Source: Flavihumibacter sp. UBA7668
GTDB lineage: Bacteria; Bacteroidota; Bacteroidia; Chitinophagales; Chitinophagaceae
DNA: 64,000 nt
Direction: 5' to 3'
NCBI RefSeq assembly: GCF_002483205.1
Contig: NZ_DLHM01000005.1
Coordinates: 877,804 to 941,803 of the forward strand
Shown: piece after piece, positions 7,477-16,716 of the stretch
How positions within the stretch are numbered: position 1 is the stretch's first letter
Layout of the letters: the number at the start of each line of letters is the position of its first letter
Translations under genes and position numbers: made by a program
Notes under the pieces: generated by a model
Databases searched by the model: none
Told to the model about the DNA's origin: nothing
Seen by the model: only the letters and a program-made list of their open reading frames with translations

Positions 7477-9054
7477 TTATAGTTGTTTCAGTTGTTTTAG
7501 TTGTTTCGGTGGTTGAATGGGCTGTGGCTTAAGTAATTTGAGTCCGGTTATTTTCCTGCTCAATTGGGTTTGCTCATTGACCATCTGTGTTAACTGATTC
7601 ATCTTGGCTTTAAATGCTGCTGCAGCTTTTGCTTTTTGTTTGGCTGCTGCAATGGCACGTTCTCTGGCATCGGCAATAAAATCTGAATGAAAACGGTTAA
7701 CGGATCTGTCCAGTTGACTGTATAAAGGATCTCTGTATATTTCTCTGAATCCATTTGCATTCGGATGCATGGTTCCATTCTGATCACCCTGTAAAAAAAT
7801 GGATTGTCCCACTGTATTGAAATACCCTTCGCAATTACAGATCCCTTTTCTCAATGCTTCATTGGCAACATTCACAAAATCCCAGCCATGTGTTGTGGCC
7901 GCCTGTTGTACCCGCTGGTTTAAGGCAAGGAAAATATTATCATGTACAAAACGCCAGTCGGCATCGCTCATCTGATTTTCCAAGGGGCCCCAGCAATCCC
8001 ATGGTGCCAGTGCCCTGCCATTATCCTGTTTGCAGAGATTGGCATCGTATCCGCCCCCGGGAAGTGGATTGCCTGTCATTGGGTTGGGATAATTAAACCA
8101 GATCACTCTGCCTACATCCATTTTTGATTCCAGGTAGTTTTTGAACAGATTGTAGGTTTCGGGTAAGCGGTTTAATTCGCGGCGAACATCTCCCATCAAT
8201 TGGGCATCTTCCCGCACTTCCTTGAAAAAGGATAATAATCCGGCTGATACCACATTCGCAAACCCCACATCATTTCCTCCACCGTCTGCCAGGAGTATAT
8301 CCAATGCATCGTAGTTGTTTCTGTTTAGCCAATTGTCGACCAGATCCACCTGAATCCCCTGTTTAACAGGTGTCTTGCCTGGCTCAACCGGTTGTGCTAC
8401 GGCAAAGAAATCCAGCAAACGCGCTCCGCTGCAGGTGGTATTGATATAATCCAGTTCAATGTCCAGGCGTTCCGCTTTTAATTTTCGGATCGCCAGTTCA
8501 CCGCCGCTTTTGGATGAGCGATGACAGGGGTCATGCATCCAGGCATCTCCTTTGGCGCCTTCACCGGATGCATAGGAATCACCGAGGTATGCAATGGTAA
8601 GCGGACGAGGCATTACAAAACTGCGAACCGGACTATTCAGGGTCAATTCACTGCTTGCTCCGGTGGGCGTATTGGTTCTTGCCCAGGCATAAAAAATTCT
8701 GGTGCCTGGGGAATAAATTTTTTCTCTCCTCCCTGCTGCTTTGTTTTTGTGTGGGAACACAACCGATGCAAGGGTGGTTCCATTGGTTACGGAACCCAGT
8801 GTTGCAGGGGATTCAAAATATTTGGAGGGATCGCGTCGTTGCATATTAAATGCATTCAAAACAGCCATGGAATCCGTGCCATAAACAACGGATACTTTTG
8901 CCTGGCTGGTACTTAATCCATTCAGGTTTACTGTTGCAGTTGCTTTTCTTTGACCGGGTGCCAGCGGCATTTTAATAGACGAAAACTGTGCGGTTAAACC
9001 ATTGGCCAGTAAGAGGCCGGATAGTAAAAAAATAGGAGCATTCATCCTTTTCAT
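7477..9054 (-). CDS. Exported SGNH/GDSL hydrolase with coiled-coil tail
   Basis: The 525-residue protein has a signal peptide (MKRMNAPIFLLSGLLLANGLTAQ), a beta-rich N-terminal domain to about 145, then an SGNH hydrolase: block I GDSYASGEG with the nucleophile Ser, block III GGGNDVGF with the oxyanion Asn, and a late MHPNANGFREI with the catalytic His. This form resembles secreted SGNH esterases or lipases of the SEST type; substrate unknown. The last 70 residues are an Ala/Lys/Gln-rich coiled coil that ends in three KQL units, encoded by a 9-bp tandem repeat. It lies 43 bp behind the upstream same-strand outer-membrane-type gene and is probably co-transcribed. Confidence 0.82.
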   Translation of the reverse strand: MKRMNAPIFLLSGLLLANGLTAQFSSIKMPLAPGQRKATATVNLNGLSTSQAKVSVVYGTDSMAVLNAFNMQRRDPSKYFESPATLGSVTNGTTLASVVFPHKNKAAGRREKIYSPGTRIFYAWARTNTPTGASSELTLNSPVRSFVMPRPLTIAYLGDSYASGEGAKGDAWMHDPCHRSSKSGGELAIRKLKAERLDIELDYINTTCSGARLLDFFAVAQPVEPGKTPVKQGIQVDLVDNWLNRNNYDALDILLADGGGNDVGFANVVSAGLLSFFKEVREDAQLMGDVRRELNRLPETYNLFKNYLESKMDVGRVIWFNYPNPMTGNPLPGGGYDANLCKQDNGRALAPWDCWGPLENQMSDADWRFVHDNIFLALNQRVQQAATTHGWDFVNVANEALRKGICNCEGYFNTVGQSIFLQGDQNGTMHPNANGFREIYRDPLYSQLDRSVNRFHSDFIADARERAIAAAKQKAKAAAAFKAKMNQLTQMVNEQTQLSRKITGLKLLKPQPIQPPKQLKQLKQL

Positions 9055-9097
9055 ACAGGTTAATTTATGTTTTTGATAATGGTGGAAATAGAGTTGG

Positions 9098-10318
9098 TTA
9101 TCGCATCATACAGGCGATGGAAACCACCGGAATAAAACGGGTGAAGGTCCAGCTGCGATCAAAAATGCAGCGCATGCCATAGTTGAGTACCACGCTTCTG
9201 TTGAATCGCCAGTCGCCACCGAAACTGATGGTATTGGGTTGCACCACATCCCATTTTACGGTATTGCCGACCACTTCAAATCCGGTGGGAGCTCCGAATA
9301 CTTTTTCCAGGGCTTCGGTAGGCGTTTTGAGTCCCTTGCGCTCATATAAAAACTCGGCGAAAAAATTGAAATAAGGTCCGCCATAACGAAGGTTCATCCC
9401 CATGGTAAATAACATATTGTCTGCCACAGCGAGGGCGGTTTGTTCTTCTCCGCTTTGGGTGTTTCGTAACTGGAATTCCAGTTCCTCTTCATACCAGCTG
9501 CTTCGTAAAAGTCCGGAGAGCAGTAATTTCTTGCCCATACCCAAACTGCCATTCAGCCAACCGGAGAAGCCGGTATTTCGATTGAGTCGGAGTGATTTCA
9601 GGGAGCCTTCGGCATCGGTTTGATAAGAGTATACCCTGCCTACTGCAATATCCAGTGAACTGGCATTCCAGTGTTCTGCTGTAAATAGTTTCGCCCGTTC
9701 ATTGATTTCATTGTTACGTCTGGAATTGATGGAAAGTAATTGCTCTTCTGTGCTTTTTATCTGATCACGTAATGCGGGCTTTTCCAATATATTGGTGGTG
9801 CTGTCGAGCTGTTTTTCCAATTGGGTGAGGGTTGCCTGCAGGTCGGTTTTTTCCTGTTTATAACGTTCGCCTATATCCGCATAAAGTTCTTTGGCCATGA
9901 GCGGATCATGTTTGCGGAAGAGGTTGGCTTTAAGTGCAAATCCGATCCGGCGGTCTTCGTTTTCATCCTGTACTGATCCTACAGAAAGATCAAGGGAAGC
10001 CATTTTTCGCATAAAACCCGATGCTGCCTGGTATTTACTCAGGTCTTTCCGATTGTAGAAAATTTCCCAGACAGGCTGCGATTGCAATGCCAGATTGGGA
10101 TTCAATCGCCATGATTTAAAGGACCAGTCCACCTTGAAATCCTTGATATCGGCAGTTCGGTTTACCTGAGAAGGGGTTACACCCATGACATCAAATACAG
10201 GTGAAGCGGGGATAGCAAATTCCTTGGGTGAAATCCGCTTATTGATAGTTTCTTCCTGCGCAAAAACGCCAAAAGCACTGATTATAACGGTTAGCAATAG
10301 GGTTATTCTTAACAGCAT
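9098..10318 (-). CDS. Exported outer-membrane-type protein with coiled coil, function unknown
   Basis: The frame is open from 10396, but the ATG at 10318 begins a good signal peptide (MLLRITLLLTVIISAFGVFAQ), so 406 residues are expected. The mature protein has amphipathic strands such as WRLNPNLALQSQPVW and MGMNLRYGGPYFNFFAEFLY, suggesting a small barrel, with a coiled-coil insertion near 155-205 (TQLEKQLDSTTNILEK). The C-terminus is YGMRCIFDRSWTFTRF-like and strand-forming. I do not recognise a named family. Together with the SGNH hydrolase that follows, it may form an envelope operon. It is divergent from the histidine kinase at 10467. Confidence 0.65.
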   Translation of the reverse strand: MLLRITLLLTVIISAFGVFAQEETINKRISPKEFAIPASPVFDVMGVTPSQVNRTADIKDFKVDWSFKSWRLNPNLALQSQPVWEIFYNRKDLSKYQAASGFMRKMASLDLSVGSVQDENEDRRIGFALKANLFRKHDPLMAKELYADIGERYKQEKTDLQATLTQLEKQLDSTTNILEKPALRDQIKSTEEQLLSINSRRNNEINERAKLFTAEHWNASSLDIAVGRVYSYQTDAEGSLKSLRLNRNTGFSGWLNGSLGMGKKLLLSGLLRSSWYEEELEFQLRNTQSGEEQTALAVADNMLFTMGMNLRYGGPYFNFFAEFLYERKGLKTPTEALEKVFGAPTGFEVVGNTVKWDVVQPNTISFGGDWRFNRSVVLNYGMRCIFDRSWTFTRFIPVVSIACMMR

Positions 10319-10466
10319 ACAATAAATTTTCTGCTGTAAAGTTTGTATTTCGGATGCCCCTTTTCTATACCGGAACCAGGCGGATTTTGAATTCAAAAAA
10401 TACCTGAATGGAGGTAATAGAGATTCAATGGAACAGTTCTACCTTAAGGCACAATAAAAAAATAGT

Positions 10467-12500
10467 ATGATTGGAAGGGTGATGCGGAAACGGAAAATTG
10501 TGTTGCTGGCACTAGCCTTAAGCTGGATGACAGCACTGCATGCACAAAAGTTAAACGAAGACAGTCTGCACCAGCTGATTCACCTGGCGGAATCTGATTC
10601 TGCCAGGGTGGAAGCCATGCAGGTGCTGGCAAATTATGAAATCAAACACCTTGAAAAGGACAGCCTTGGTGTACAGCGACTCCTGGAAGCAGGAAAGCTG
10701 GCGGAGAAAATCAGGTTTACATCGGGTTTATTACAGGGACAGTTTATTTTGGCTAATTACCACCGAAGCAAATCGAATTGGGCGGAAAGTATTGAATTGT
10801 TTAATGGAGTGATTGGTGTAGCGGGTAAATTATCCAACGATAGTTTGAAGAATCGTTTCCTGATGATGGCCTATAATAACCTGGGCGGTATTTACAACAT
10901 CAATGGAGATTTCAGCAGTTCGCTGGAGAACCGTCTGGAGGCGATGAAAATTGTAGAAAAGGCAACGCCAAAGAATTTCAATAACCGGGCACTTATCTAT
11001 CTCAATATTGCCAGTGATTACCGGCAATTGGAAATTCCAGCCAAAGCATTGGAATACCTGAACCGGACCCGGATGTTTTTTGATTCTTTGTCGAACCGGT
11101 TGAAAATGGAATATTATTATGAATATTACCAGAACTATATTCGGGTGGACAGCATCTCAATGGCGAAGCAAACCCTGGATAAAATGGGGGCAGGTGTACG
11201 GGATTATGAATGGAGTGTATTTCAAAAGAAAGATTATGGGTTGATGCATACCAAACTGAGCGCAGATTATTTTGCCGATATTGAAAAGGCCTATCCTTTA
11301 GCCATGATTCATGCCAATGATGCAATTACCCTTGCTAAAGACTTAAAAATAAAAAATGAACTGGCGGATGGTTATTTCCGATCGGGACGGATTTATTTTC
11401 TTCAACAGGATCTTCCGGCAGCTATCCGGCAATTACAAATTTCCTATGATTCCGCTTCGGCTTTCAATCTTAAGAACATTATGCGCAAATCAGCTTCCCT
11501 GCTTGCAGAAGCCTATGCAAAGAAGGGTGACTATGCGAAAGCCTATCAGTTTGAACGGGAGGCCAGGCAGATAAACGGACTCATATATGACCAGGAAAAA
11601 ACAAAGGAGATCAATTTTCTGGAATCCAGATACCAGAACCAGAAAAAGGAAACAGAAATAGCAGAACTGCAATTGTCCAATATATCCAATGAATTATCAC
11701 TGGCTAAAAGAAATAAACAGCTATGGATCGGCGCCAGTATTGCTGCTGTTACACTTATTCTGCTATCGTTATTATATCTGACAACCAGACAGCGTAGCAT
11801 TCTTGCTGAAAAGGATCGGGTGTTTCAAACCGAACAGATTAAATTCCTGGAGGGACAACAGCAGGTGGTTTCACTCCAGTCGATGGTTAATGGACAGGAA
11901 ATGGAACGTACCCGGATTGCAAAAGACCTGCATGATGGGTTGGGTGGCTTATTCTCTACCGTGAAAATGCATTTCAGTGCCTTGCAGCACGAGAATGCTG
12001 AGTTGAAGGAAGATGGGCTCTTTACTAAAAGTTATGAATTGATTGATACGGCAGCTGAGGAGGTTCGACGAATTGCACATAATATGATGCCGGATGTATT
12101 AATAAAAATGGGTCTCTTGCAGGCGGTTCAGGAGTTTTGTAACAGCATTTCTGCAACCCGGCAAATGAAAGTGACCATGCTGGAATATGGAATGGATCAA
12201 CGGCTCAATGCTTCCACTGAAATTATGTTATACCGGATCATTCAGGAATTGTTGAATAATATTATCAAACATGCCCGTGCATCAGAAGCGATTATCCAGT
12301 TCAATAAAATTGAGAATCGGTTAACCATTACTGTGGAAGATAATGGAGCTGGATTTGATTTGCAGGAATCAGATGGCGCAGTTCATGCGGGATTGTCTTC
12401 CGTTCAAAGCAGGGTAACTTATCTGAACGGACAGTTATCCATTGATTCGGAAAAAGGAATAGGTACAACAGTAATGATGGAATTTTTAATAAATGAGTAA
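10467..12500 (+). CDS. Sensor histidine kinase with TPR sensor domain (NarL/LiaS type)
   Basis: The 677-residue protein has a signal/anchor (residues 1-26), a periplasmic TPR array of roughly 370 residues with repeated AYNNLGGIYNINGDF-like helices, one membrane helix near 425-445 (IAAVTLILLSLLYL), and a HisKA_3 domain with the phospho-acceptor His489 in RIAKDLHDGLGGLFS. An HATPase_c domain follows (ELLNNIIKHARA; DNGAGFD). This matches TPR-containing Bacteroidota kinases that pair with LuxR-type regulators. The response regulator starts 11 bp later. The stimulus is unknown; the TPR part probably binds a protein or peptide in the periplasm. Confidence 0.92.
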   Translation: MIGRVMRKRKIVLLALALSWMTALHAQKLNEDSLHQLIHLAESDSARVEAMQVLANYEIKHLEKDSLGVQRLLEAGKLAEKIRFTSGLLQGQFILANYHRSKSNWAESIELFNGVIGVAGKLSNDSLKNRFLMMAYNNLGGIYNINGDFSSSLENRLEAMKIVEKATPKNFNNRALIYLNIASDYRQLEIPAKALEYLNRTRMFFDSLSNRLKMEYYYEYYQNYIRVDSISMAKQTLDKMGAGVRDYEWSVFQKKDYGLMHTKLSADYFADIEKAYPLAMIHANDAITLAKDLKIKNELADGYFRSGRIYFLQQDLPAAIRQLQISYDSASAFNLKNIMRKSASLLAEAYAKKGDYAKAYQFEREARQINGLIYDQEKTKEINFLESRYQNQKKETEIAELQLSNISNELSLAKRNKQLWIGASIAAVTLILLSLLYLTTRQRSILAEKDRVFQTEQIKFLEGQQQVVSLQSMVNGQEMERTRIAKDLHDGLGGLFSTVKMHFSALQHENAELKEDGLFTKSYELIDTAAEEVRRIAHNMMPDVLIKMGLLQAVQEFCNSISATRQMKVTMLEYGMDQRLNASTEIMLYRIIQELLNNIIKHARASEAIIQFNKIENRLTITVEDNGAGFDLQESDGAVHAGLSSVQSRVTYLNGQLSIDSEKGIGTTVMMEFLINE

Positions 12501-12511
12501 GTTGCAGTATA

Positions 12512-13147
12512 ATGATAAGTATCATAATTGTGGATGATCATCCACTGGTAGGAGAAGGCGTTTCCACAATGATCCGCAGTTCGGGTTATCATTCTGTTGT
12601 GGCGATTTGTAAAAATGCAGCAGAGGCGGTTGAGCAGATTAAAGCACTTAACCCGGAGGTGATTTTACTGGATATTAATCTGCCGGATACAGATGGAATC
12701 GAACTCTGTTCCATCATCCGGAAATTTAATAAAGCCACAAAAATAATAGGCCTGACCTCTACCAATGAGGCAGGCATCATCAGTTCCTTTCTGGCCAATG
12801 GCGGAAATGGGTATCTGTTGAAAAATATGGAGCGGGAGGAATTAATAAAAGCGATAGATGAAGTAATGAGTGGGGCGATTTATTTAAGCAAGGCCGCTAA
12901 TCAGAAAATACTGGAGCAATTTAATTCAGTACTGGATGCGGTTCATGCCAGACCGGTACTGACCCGCCGGGAAAAAGAGATATTACATTGGTTATATGAG
13001 GGATTAACTGGTCCGCAGATTGCCGAGAAGCTCTTTCTTAGTCATTATACGGTGGAGACGCACCGAAAAAACCTCATGCAAAAGCTGAATGTTAACAGTA
13101 CGCAGCAACTTATCAGGCAGGCATTGGACCAGAAATTATTAAATTGA
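12512..13147 (+). CDS. Response regulator, NarL/FixJ family
   Basis: The 211-residue protein has a receiver domain (acidic pair VDDHP at the start, phospho-acceptor Asp54 in LLDINLPDTDG, Lys near 104) and a C-terminal LuxR-type helix-turn-helix (LTRREKEILHWLYEG, then AEKLFLSHYTVETHRKNLMQ). It lies 11 bp after the kinase gene and is its evident partner. The threonine-aldolase-like gene follows after 15 bp, so the three genes probably share a transcript. It acts in the cytoplasm as a DNA-binding regulator with unknown target genes. Confidence 0.95.
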   Translation: MISIIIVDDHPLVGEGVSTMIRSSGYHSVVAICKNAAEAVEQIKALNPEVILLDINLPDTDGIELCSIIRKFNKATKIIGLTSTNEAGIISSFLANGGNGYLLKNMEREELIKAIDEVMSGAIYLSKAANQKILEQFNSVLDAVHARPVLTRREKEILHWLYEGLTGPQIAEKLFLSHYTVETHRKNLMQKLNVNSTQQLIRQALDQKLLN

Positions 13148-13162
13148 ACGAAATACCGTTCA

Positions 13163-14356
13163 ATGGATAAGGGCAACAGAAGACGATTTTTTTTGAAGTC
13201 TGCCGGTTTGGGATTGCTGCCAGCCATGCTTCCTTCCATCCCCGGACTTGCTCAGGTAGGTACTGCTCAACAAAAGGTTGCCATAAAACCTATCGTTAAA
13301 TTCTTTGGTGATGGCGATCTTATGGAGCCGGATGCCTATCTCCGGATTCTGAATGAATTGCAGGCAAAGGGGAAAGTTGGCAAGGATCGCTATGGGATAG
13401 GTGGCTCTGTGGAGGATCTGGAGAAGGAAATGGCGAAACTTACCGGTATGGAAAAAGCCATCTTCCTGCCCAGCGGTACTATGGCCAATCAGCTGGCTAT
13501 TTCCCTTTTAAGCGGCGACCGGGCAAAAGTGTATCTCCAGGACCTCAGTCATATTTACCGGGATGAGGCAGATGCAGCCCAAACCGTTTTTTCAAAACGA
13601 CTGGTTCCTTTGGGGATGGGTAAAGCCTTTTTTACAGTGGAGGAATTAAAGTTCGCGATTGAAGGGCTACCCAGTGAAGAAGTGTTTGCATCTGGCATTG
13701 GAGCAGTATCCATTGAGAATCCGATACGCCGGGCAGATGGGCAGCAGGTTCCGCTGGAAGAAATCAAAGCCATCAGTGCTTATTGCAGAGAAAAGAAAAT
13801 TCCCCTTCACCTGGATGGTGCCCGCCTCTTTATGGCAGCGGCCTGGTCGGGAAATTCTATCCGGGAGTATGCCCAATATTTTGATACGGTTTATATTTCT
13901 TTGTATAAGTATCTCGGCGCTTCATCAGGTGCTATTCTTTGCGGAAAGGAATCCCTGATCAGCCAGGTGCCGCATTTAATGAAAGTACATGGGGGATCTA
14001 TGTATGGCAACTGGACCAATGCGGCCATGGCCCTGCATAAACTGGAGGGGTTTGAAGATAAATTGAAGCGTTCGATTAGGGCTTTTGTTGAAATCAGTGA
14101 AGGAATAAATAAACTCCCAGATTGTTCTATCCAGCCGATTCCGGGTGGCACCAATATTTATTTCTTACAATTACCCCAGGGAATCAATGGCCCGATTTTC
14201 CAAAAAGAAATGAGAGAAGCGCATGGGGTTTGGATGGGGCGGCCGGACAAAAATGGACGGGTTCCTGTCACTGTTAATGAAACCCTTTTGTATAGGAGTC
14301 CTATTGAAGTCGTAACGGCGATTAGAAACAGTGTAAAAAAAGCCACAAACAGCTAA
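13163..14356 (+). CDS. Tat-exported threonine aldolase/beta-eliminating lyase-like PLP enzyme
   Basis: Fold-type I PLP enzyme of the Beta_elim_lyase family (397 residues). Motifs are GIGGSVEDLEKEMAKLTG, the cofactor-stacking region PSGTMANQLAIS, the PLP-binding HLDGARLF and the Schiff-base Lys249 in SLYKYLGASSGA. Low-specificity L-threonine aldolases split threonine to glycine and acetaldehyde in the cytoplasm. This protein instead starts with NRRRFFLKSAG and a hydrophobic stretch ending at GLAQ, an almost ideal twin-arginine signal, so it should be folded with PLP and then exported. It sits behind a two-component system in one probable operon. Substrate unknown. Confidence 0.85.
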   Translation: MDKGNRRRFFLKSAGLGLLPAMLPSIPGLAQVGTAQQKVAIKPIVKFFGDGDLMEPDAYLRILNELQAKGKVGKDRYGIGGSVEDLEKEMAKLTGMEKAIFLPSGTMANQLAISLLSGDRAKVYLQDLSHIYRDEADAAQTVFSKRLVPLGMGKAFFTVEELKFAIEGLPSEEVFASGIGAVSIENPIRRADGQQVPLEEIKAISAYCREKKIPLHLDGARLFMAAAWSGNSIREYAQYFDTVYISLYKYLGASSGAILCGKESLISQVPHLMKVHGGSMYGNWTNAAMALHKLEGFEDKLKRSIRAFVEISEGINKLPDCSIQPIPGGTNIYFLQLPQGINGPIFQKEMREAHGVWMGRPDKNGRVPVTVNETLLYRSPIEVVTAIRNSVKKATNS

Positions 14357-14434
14357 TATAAATCCCCATACTCGCATGAATTTTGAGGTATAATATGCAT
14401 CCTGCCCTGGCATAATAATTTTAATGTCCAAGGT

Positions 14435-14965
14435 ATGAGAAACAACGCCATTATATCCAATGAAGCCAGTCTTGCCTTACCCGGCTCCTTTATGCTGGGC
14501 GATACCCATTTTATTACTGGCGAACAGCGTGATTACCGCAATCTCAACTATGCGCCGTTGGATCGGTCTGTAGCAAGACAGGCACTGGGTATTCCTGCCA
14601 ATGATTTTATGCTGTTGGTAAAGGATGATTTTGCTCAGGCAACAGCCACCATCCAATTATTGCCGGATTTGCTAAAGCAATTGCCAGCCAATCAAACCGG
14701 TCAGTTATTCTTCATGGGTGGAGAGTTGGATTTGCCTGATCCTGAATTCTGCCGCGGACTGGCGAGTCTGGATGCCTATCTCGAAACCAATCGTTGTAAA
14801 TGGAAATGGTTCTTTACGGGTAATAAACCGGAGCGTTTGTTAAAATATTATTATTCTGCCGCCAATATGGTAATCCTGTCCCTCAATACCAATACAGAAA
14901 AATTATTGGAATTGTTTCAATCTTTAATGAATCCTTTAACAGCCAAGAAAATTAGTTATGGATAA
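14435..14965 (+). CDS. Protein of unknown function, weakly like a glycosyltransferase domain
   Basis: This 176-residue protein has no signal peptide. The pattern ARQALGIPANDFMLLV, then LLPDLLKQLPANQTGQLFFMGG and later YYSAANMVILSL is reminiscent of the C-terminal Rossmann domain of GT-B glycosyltransferases (start, middle and sugar-binding region), but the length is too short and the usual E-x7-E motif is missing. Homology is therefore doubtful. It overlaps the next gene, a Cys-rich copper-storage-type protein, by 8 bp, which suggests coupled translation. Confidence 0.6.
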   Translation: MRNNAIISNEASLALPGSFMLGDTHFITGEQRDYRNLNYAPLDRSVARQALGIPANDFMLLVKDDFAQATATIQLLPDLLKQLPANQTGQLFFMGGELDLPDPEFCRGLASLDAYLETNRCKWKWFFTGNKPERLLKYYYSAANMVILSLNTNTEKLLELFQSLMNPLTAKKISYG

Positions 14966-15293
14966 TCTTCATGTTAAATATAAGGCCAGCGTGGAAGCCT
15001 GTTTAAGGGCCTATGCAGCAACGGAGTATTGCGCTGCCAGTTGTTTGAAAGAACAAAATCTGGAACAGATGCGGAATTGTATTCAGTTGAACATGGAAGC
15101 ATCCAGTGTATGTAAAACCACAGCAGATCTGCTGGCCATGCAGAGCCCGTTTGTTTTCACTATCCTGACACTGTGTGCCGAAGTTTGTGAATCCTGCGCA
15201 GTGGAATGCGAAAAACATGAGCATGAACATTGTCAGGAAACAGCCGTGCTTTGTAAACATTGTGCCGAAGAATGCCGCCTGCTTTTATCTTAA
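14958..15293 (+). CDS. Four-helix-bundle copper-binding protein (Csp/DUF326 type)
   Basis: The 111-residue protein has 13 cysteines (15, 25, 29, 41, 52, 73, 77, 80, 84, 92, 99, 102, 106) set on one face of predicted helices as CxxxC pairs, for example CAEVCESCAVEC and CKHCAEEC. This is the pattern of Csp copper-storage proteins, whose four-helix bundle holds Cu(I) with thiolates inside the bundle. No signal peptide is present, so it resembles the cytosolic Csp3 type. Two His residues near 87-91 (HEHEH) may add metal contacts. No copper exporter or regulator is adjacent. Confidence 0.88.
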   Translation: MDNLHVKYKASVEACLRAYAATEYCAASCLKEQNLEQMRNCIQLNMEASSVCKTTADLLAMQSPFVFTILTLCAEVCESCAVECEKHEHEHCQETAVLCKHCAEECRLLLS

Positions 15294-15303
15294 AAATACT
15301 AGT

Positions 15304-15495
15304 ATGAAAAATTCTACAACTCATACCACCTTACGTAAACGCAGAAAAACTGCCAGAAGGAAGTCCTCCTATTTTGCAAAATCAACTCCTTCCTATCGCG
15401 ATAATCAAAATGAGCAGATGGGCAGCTATGAAGAATCGAAGGATGGATATCCTGAAAAAAATGTTACTGAAGATTCCGCAAAATCTGCCGAATAA
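15304..15495 (+). CDS. Small basic protein, unknown function
   Basis: An ATG at 15304, 10 bp after the copper-protein stop, opens 63 codons. The first half is very basic (TTLRKRRKTARRKSSYFAK) and the second is acidic and polar (QNEQMGSYEESKDGYPEKN). The position in the same transcript and the ordered charge pattern suggest a real gene, possibly nucleic-acid binding. The last 32 bp overlap the end of the convergent SGNH hydrolase gene. No family is recognised. Confidence 0.5.
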   Translation: MKNSTTHTTLRKRRKTARRKSSYFAKSTPSYRDNQNEQMGSYEESKDGYPEKNVTEDSAKSAE

Positions 15496-16591
15496 TTTTT
15501 TCGTAAGCAGCTGCATATTTCATCATGCCGATATCGTTGGGATGTACGCCGTCTACCGTACTTTCCATATCAAATCCGATGGCGGGTGCTTTTAGGATAT
15601 GAATATTTTTTATCCCTTCTTTTTTCAAGTGCCGATAAATTTCAGCTACTGTTTTACTTCCCTGATCAAACCCGGTGCGTTGAGCAGCATCCATATTGGT
15701 GCCGGGTAATCCGCAACAATGTTCAGTCAGAATAATTGGCAGGCCCGGATTTTTTTCCCGGAGTGCTTGAACAGCGTACTGATATCGCTTTAACAATTCT
15801 TCTTTTGGATAAAGTTTGAGATCGCTCAGGTTCGGCATACAATCAAGCACCACCAGTTTAGCCGGATGTTCTGCTATCAGATCAATTACTTCTTTCTCCA
15901 TCCGGCCATTACCTGAAAAGCCCAGATTAACAAAAGGTGTGGACAATTTTCTGCCTAAAATATTTGTCCAGGCAAGACCTGCTCTTGTAGCACAGGCTCC
16001 CTGTAAAATAGATGTGCCATATAATACAATGGGTGCATCTTTATTCGGTTCTAGCCAAACCAGTGGTTTGTCTTCCGCTACGCCAATTTCCATCCATCTA
16101 ACAGTATTGTATAAGGGCAGATAGAGACGGTATTCCTGAATTGAAATGGAAGAGTCTATAGCTGGGAAATTATATCGGATGGTATCACCAAAACTATAGT
16201 GACCTCGCACCCAATGCCAGTTATCTTTTTGATCCAGAGCATACAGGTCGATTCCGCTTACACCGGTAGCCGGCATATGGGGGAATTGCAATCCGCCTGT
16301 TACCTGGTACCGGATATTCATTTTTTTAGCGTCGGTGCTGAAACGAAGGTAGGTGCCGGCTGAGTTGCGTGCTAATCCCATTACTTCTTTACGAACCAGG
16401 CCAATGGCTTTAGCCGGCAGGCGATCATAAAATTGATCCAGATTGTTTTGCCAGAGGCGGCCTTCTATGACAGGTTGATTGGCCATGGCCGGATTATTCC
16501 AGGTGATTGTAGTAGTTGATTGGGCGATGCTGGCTGAAGGATTGCTAACATAAAGCAGGCAGGCAAGCAGAGGGGAGATCATCCATTTCAT
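15464..16591 (-). CDS. Exported SGNH/GDSL carbohydrate-esterase-like hydrolase
   Basis: A signal peptide (residues 1-23, ending SIAQ) leads into a jelly-roll domain to about 175 and an SGNH hydrolase domain. Block I reads YGTSILQGACA, the GxSxxQG variant in which the first Asp of GDS is replaced; a VNLGFSGNGRME block II, LVVLDCMPNL and a final DGVHPNDIG with Asp-x-x-His complete the set. Bacteroidota proteins with this layout (SGNH_hydro with an N-terminal domain) are deacylases of polysaccharide side chains. It is a 375-residue single gene divergent from the large dehydrogenase at 16699; its 3' end overlaps the convergent small gene by 32 bp. Confidence 0.82.
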   Translation of the reverse strand: MKWMISPLLACLLYVSNPSASIAQSTTTITWNNPAMANQPVIEGRLWQNNLDQFYDRLPAKAIGLVRKEVMGLARNSAGTYLRFSTDAKKMNIRYQVTGGLQFPHMPATGVSGIDLYALDQKDNWHWVRGHYSFGDTIRYNFPAIDSSISIQEYRLYLPLYNTVRWMEIGVAEDKPLVWLEPNKDAPIVLYGTSILQGACATRAGLAWTNILGRKLSTPFVNLGFSGNGRMEKEVIDLIAEHPAKLVVLDCMPNLSDLKLYPKEELLKRYQYAVQALREKNPGLPIILTEHCCGLPGTNMDAAQRTGFDQGSKTVAEIYRHLKKEGIKNIHILKAPAIGFDMESTVDGVHPNDIGMMKYAAAYEKIIRQILRNLQ

Positions 16592-16653
16592 GCGCGCTAA
16601 ATTAGAGCTTCCTTCACGATTTTTACCTGAATTTTATCAAATTGCGCAGGTTC

Positions 16654-16684
16654 TTTGCTGCTCCCGGTAAAAAGCGTAATTTTT
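16654..16684 (+). promoter_or_regulatory. Bacteroidota-type promoter for the 16.7-kb gene
   Basis: TTTG at 16654-16657, a 19-bp spacer and TAATTTTT at 16677-16684 match the Bacteroidota sigma-A pattern TTTG-N19-TAnnTTTG with one mismatch at the last base. Transcription would begin near 16690, too close to the ATG at 16699 for a normal leader, which favours the second ATG at 16717. Confidence 0.5.
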
Positions 16685-16716
16685 ACATCTATTCCTAAAT
16701 GACCAAAGTATTAGTA

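Noticed and set aside
9098..10396. Start of the outer-membrane-type protein at 10396
   Set aside because: The first 26 residues are polar and charged; the ATG at 10318 begins a normal signal peptide.
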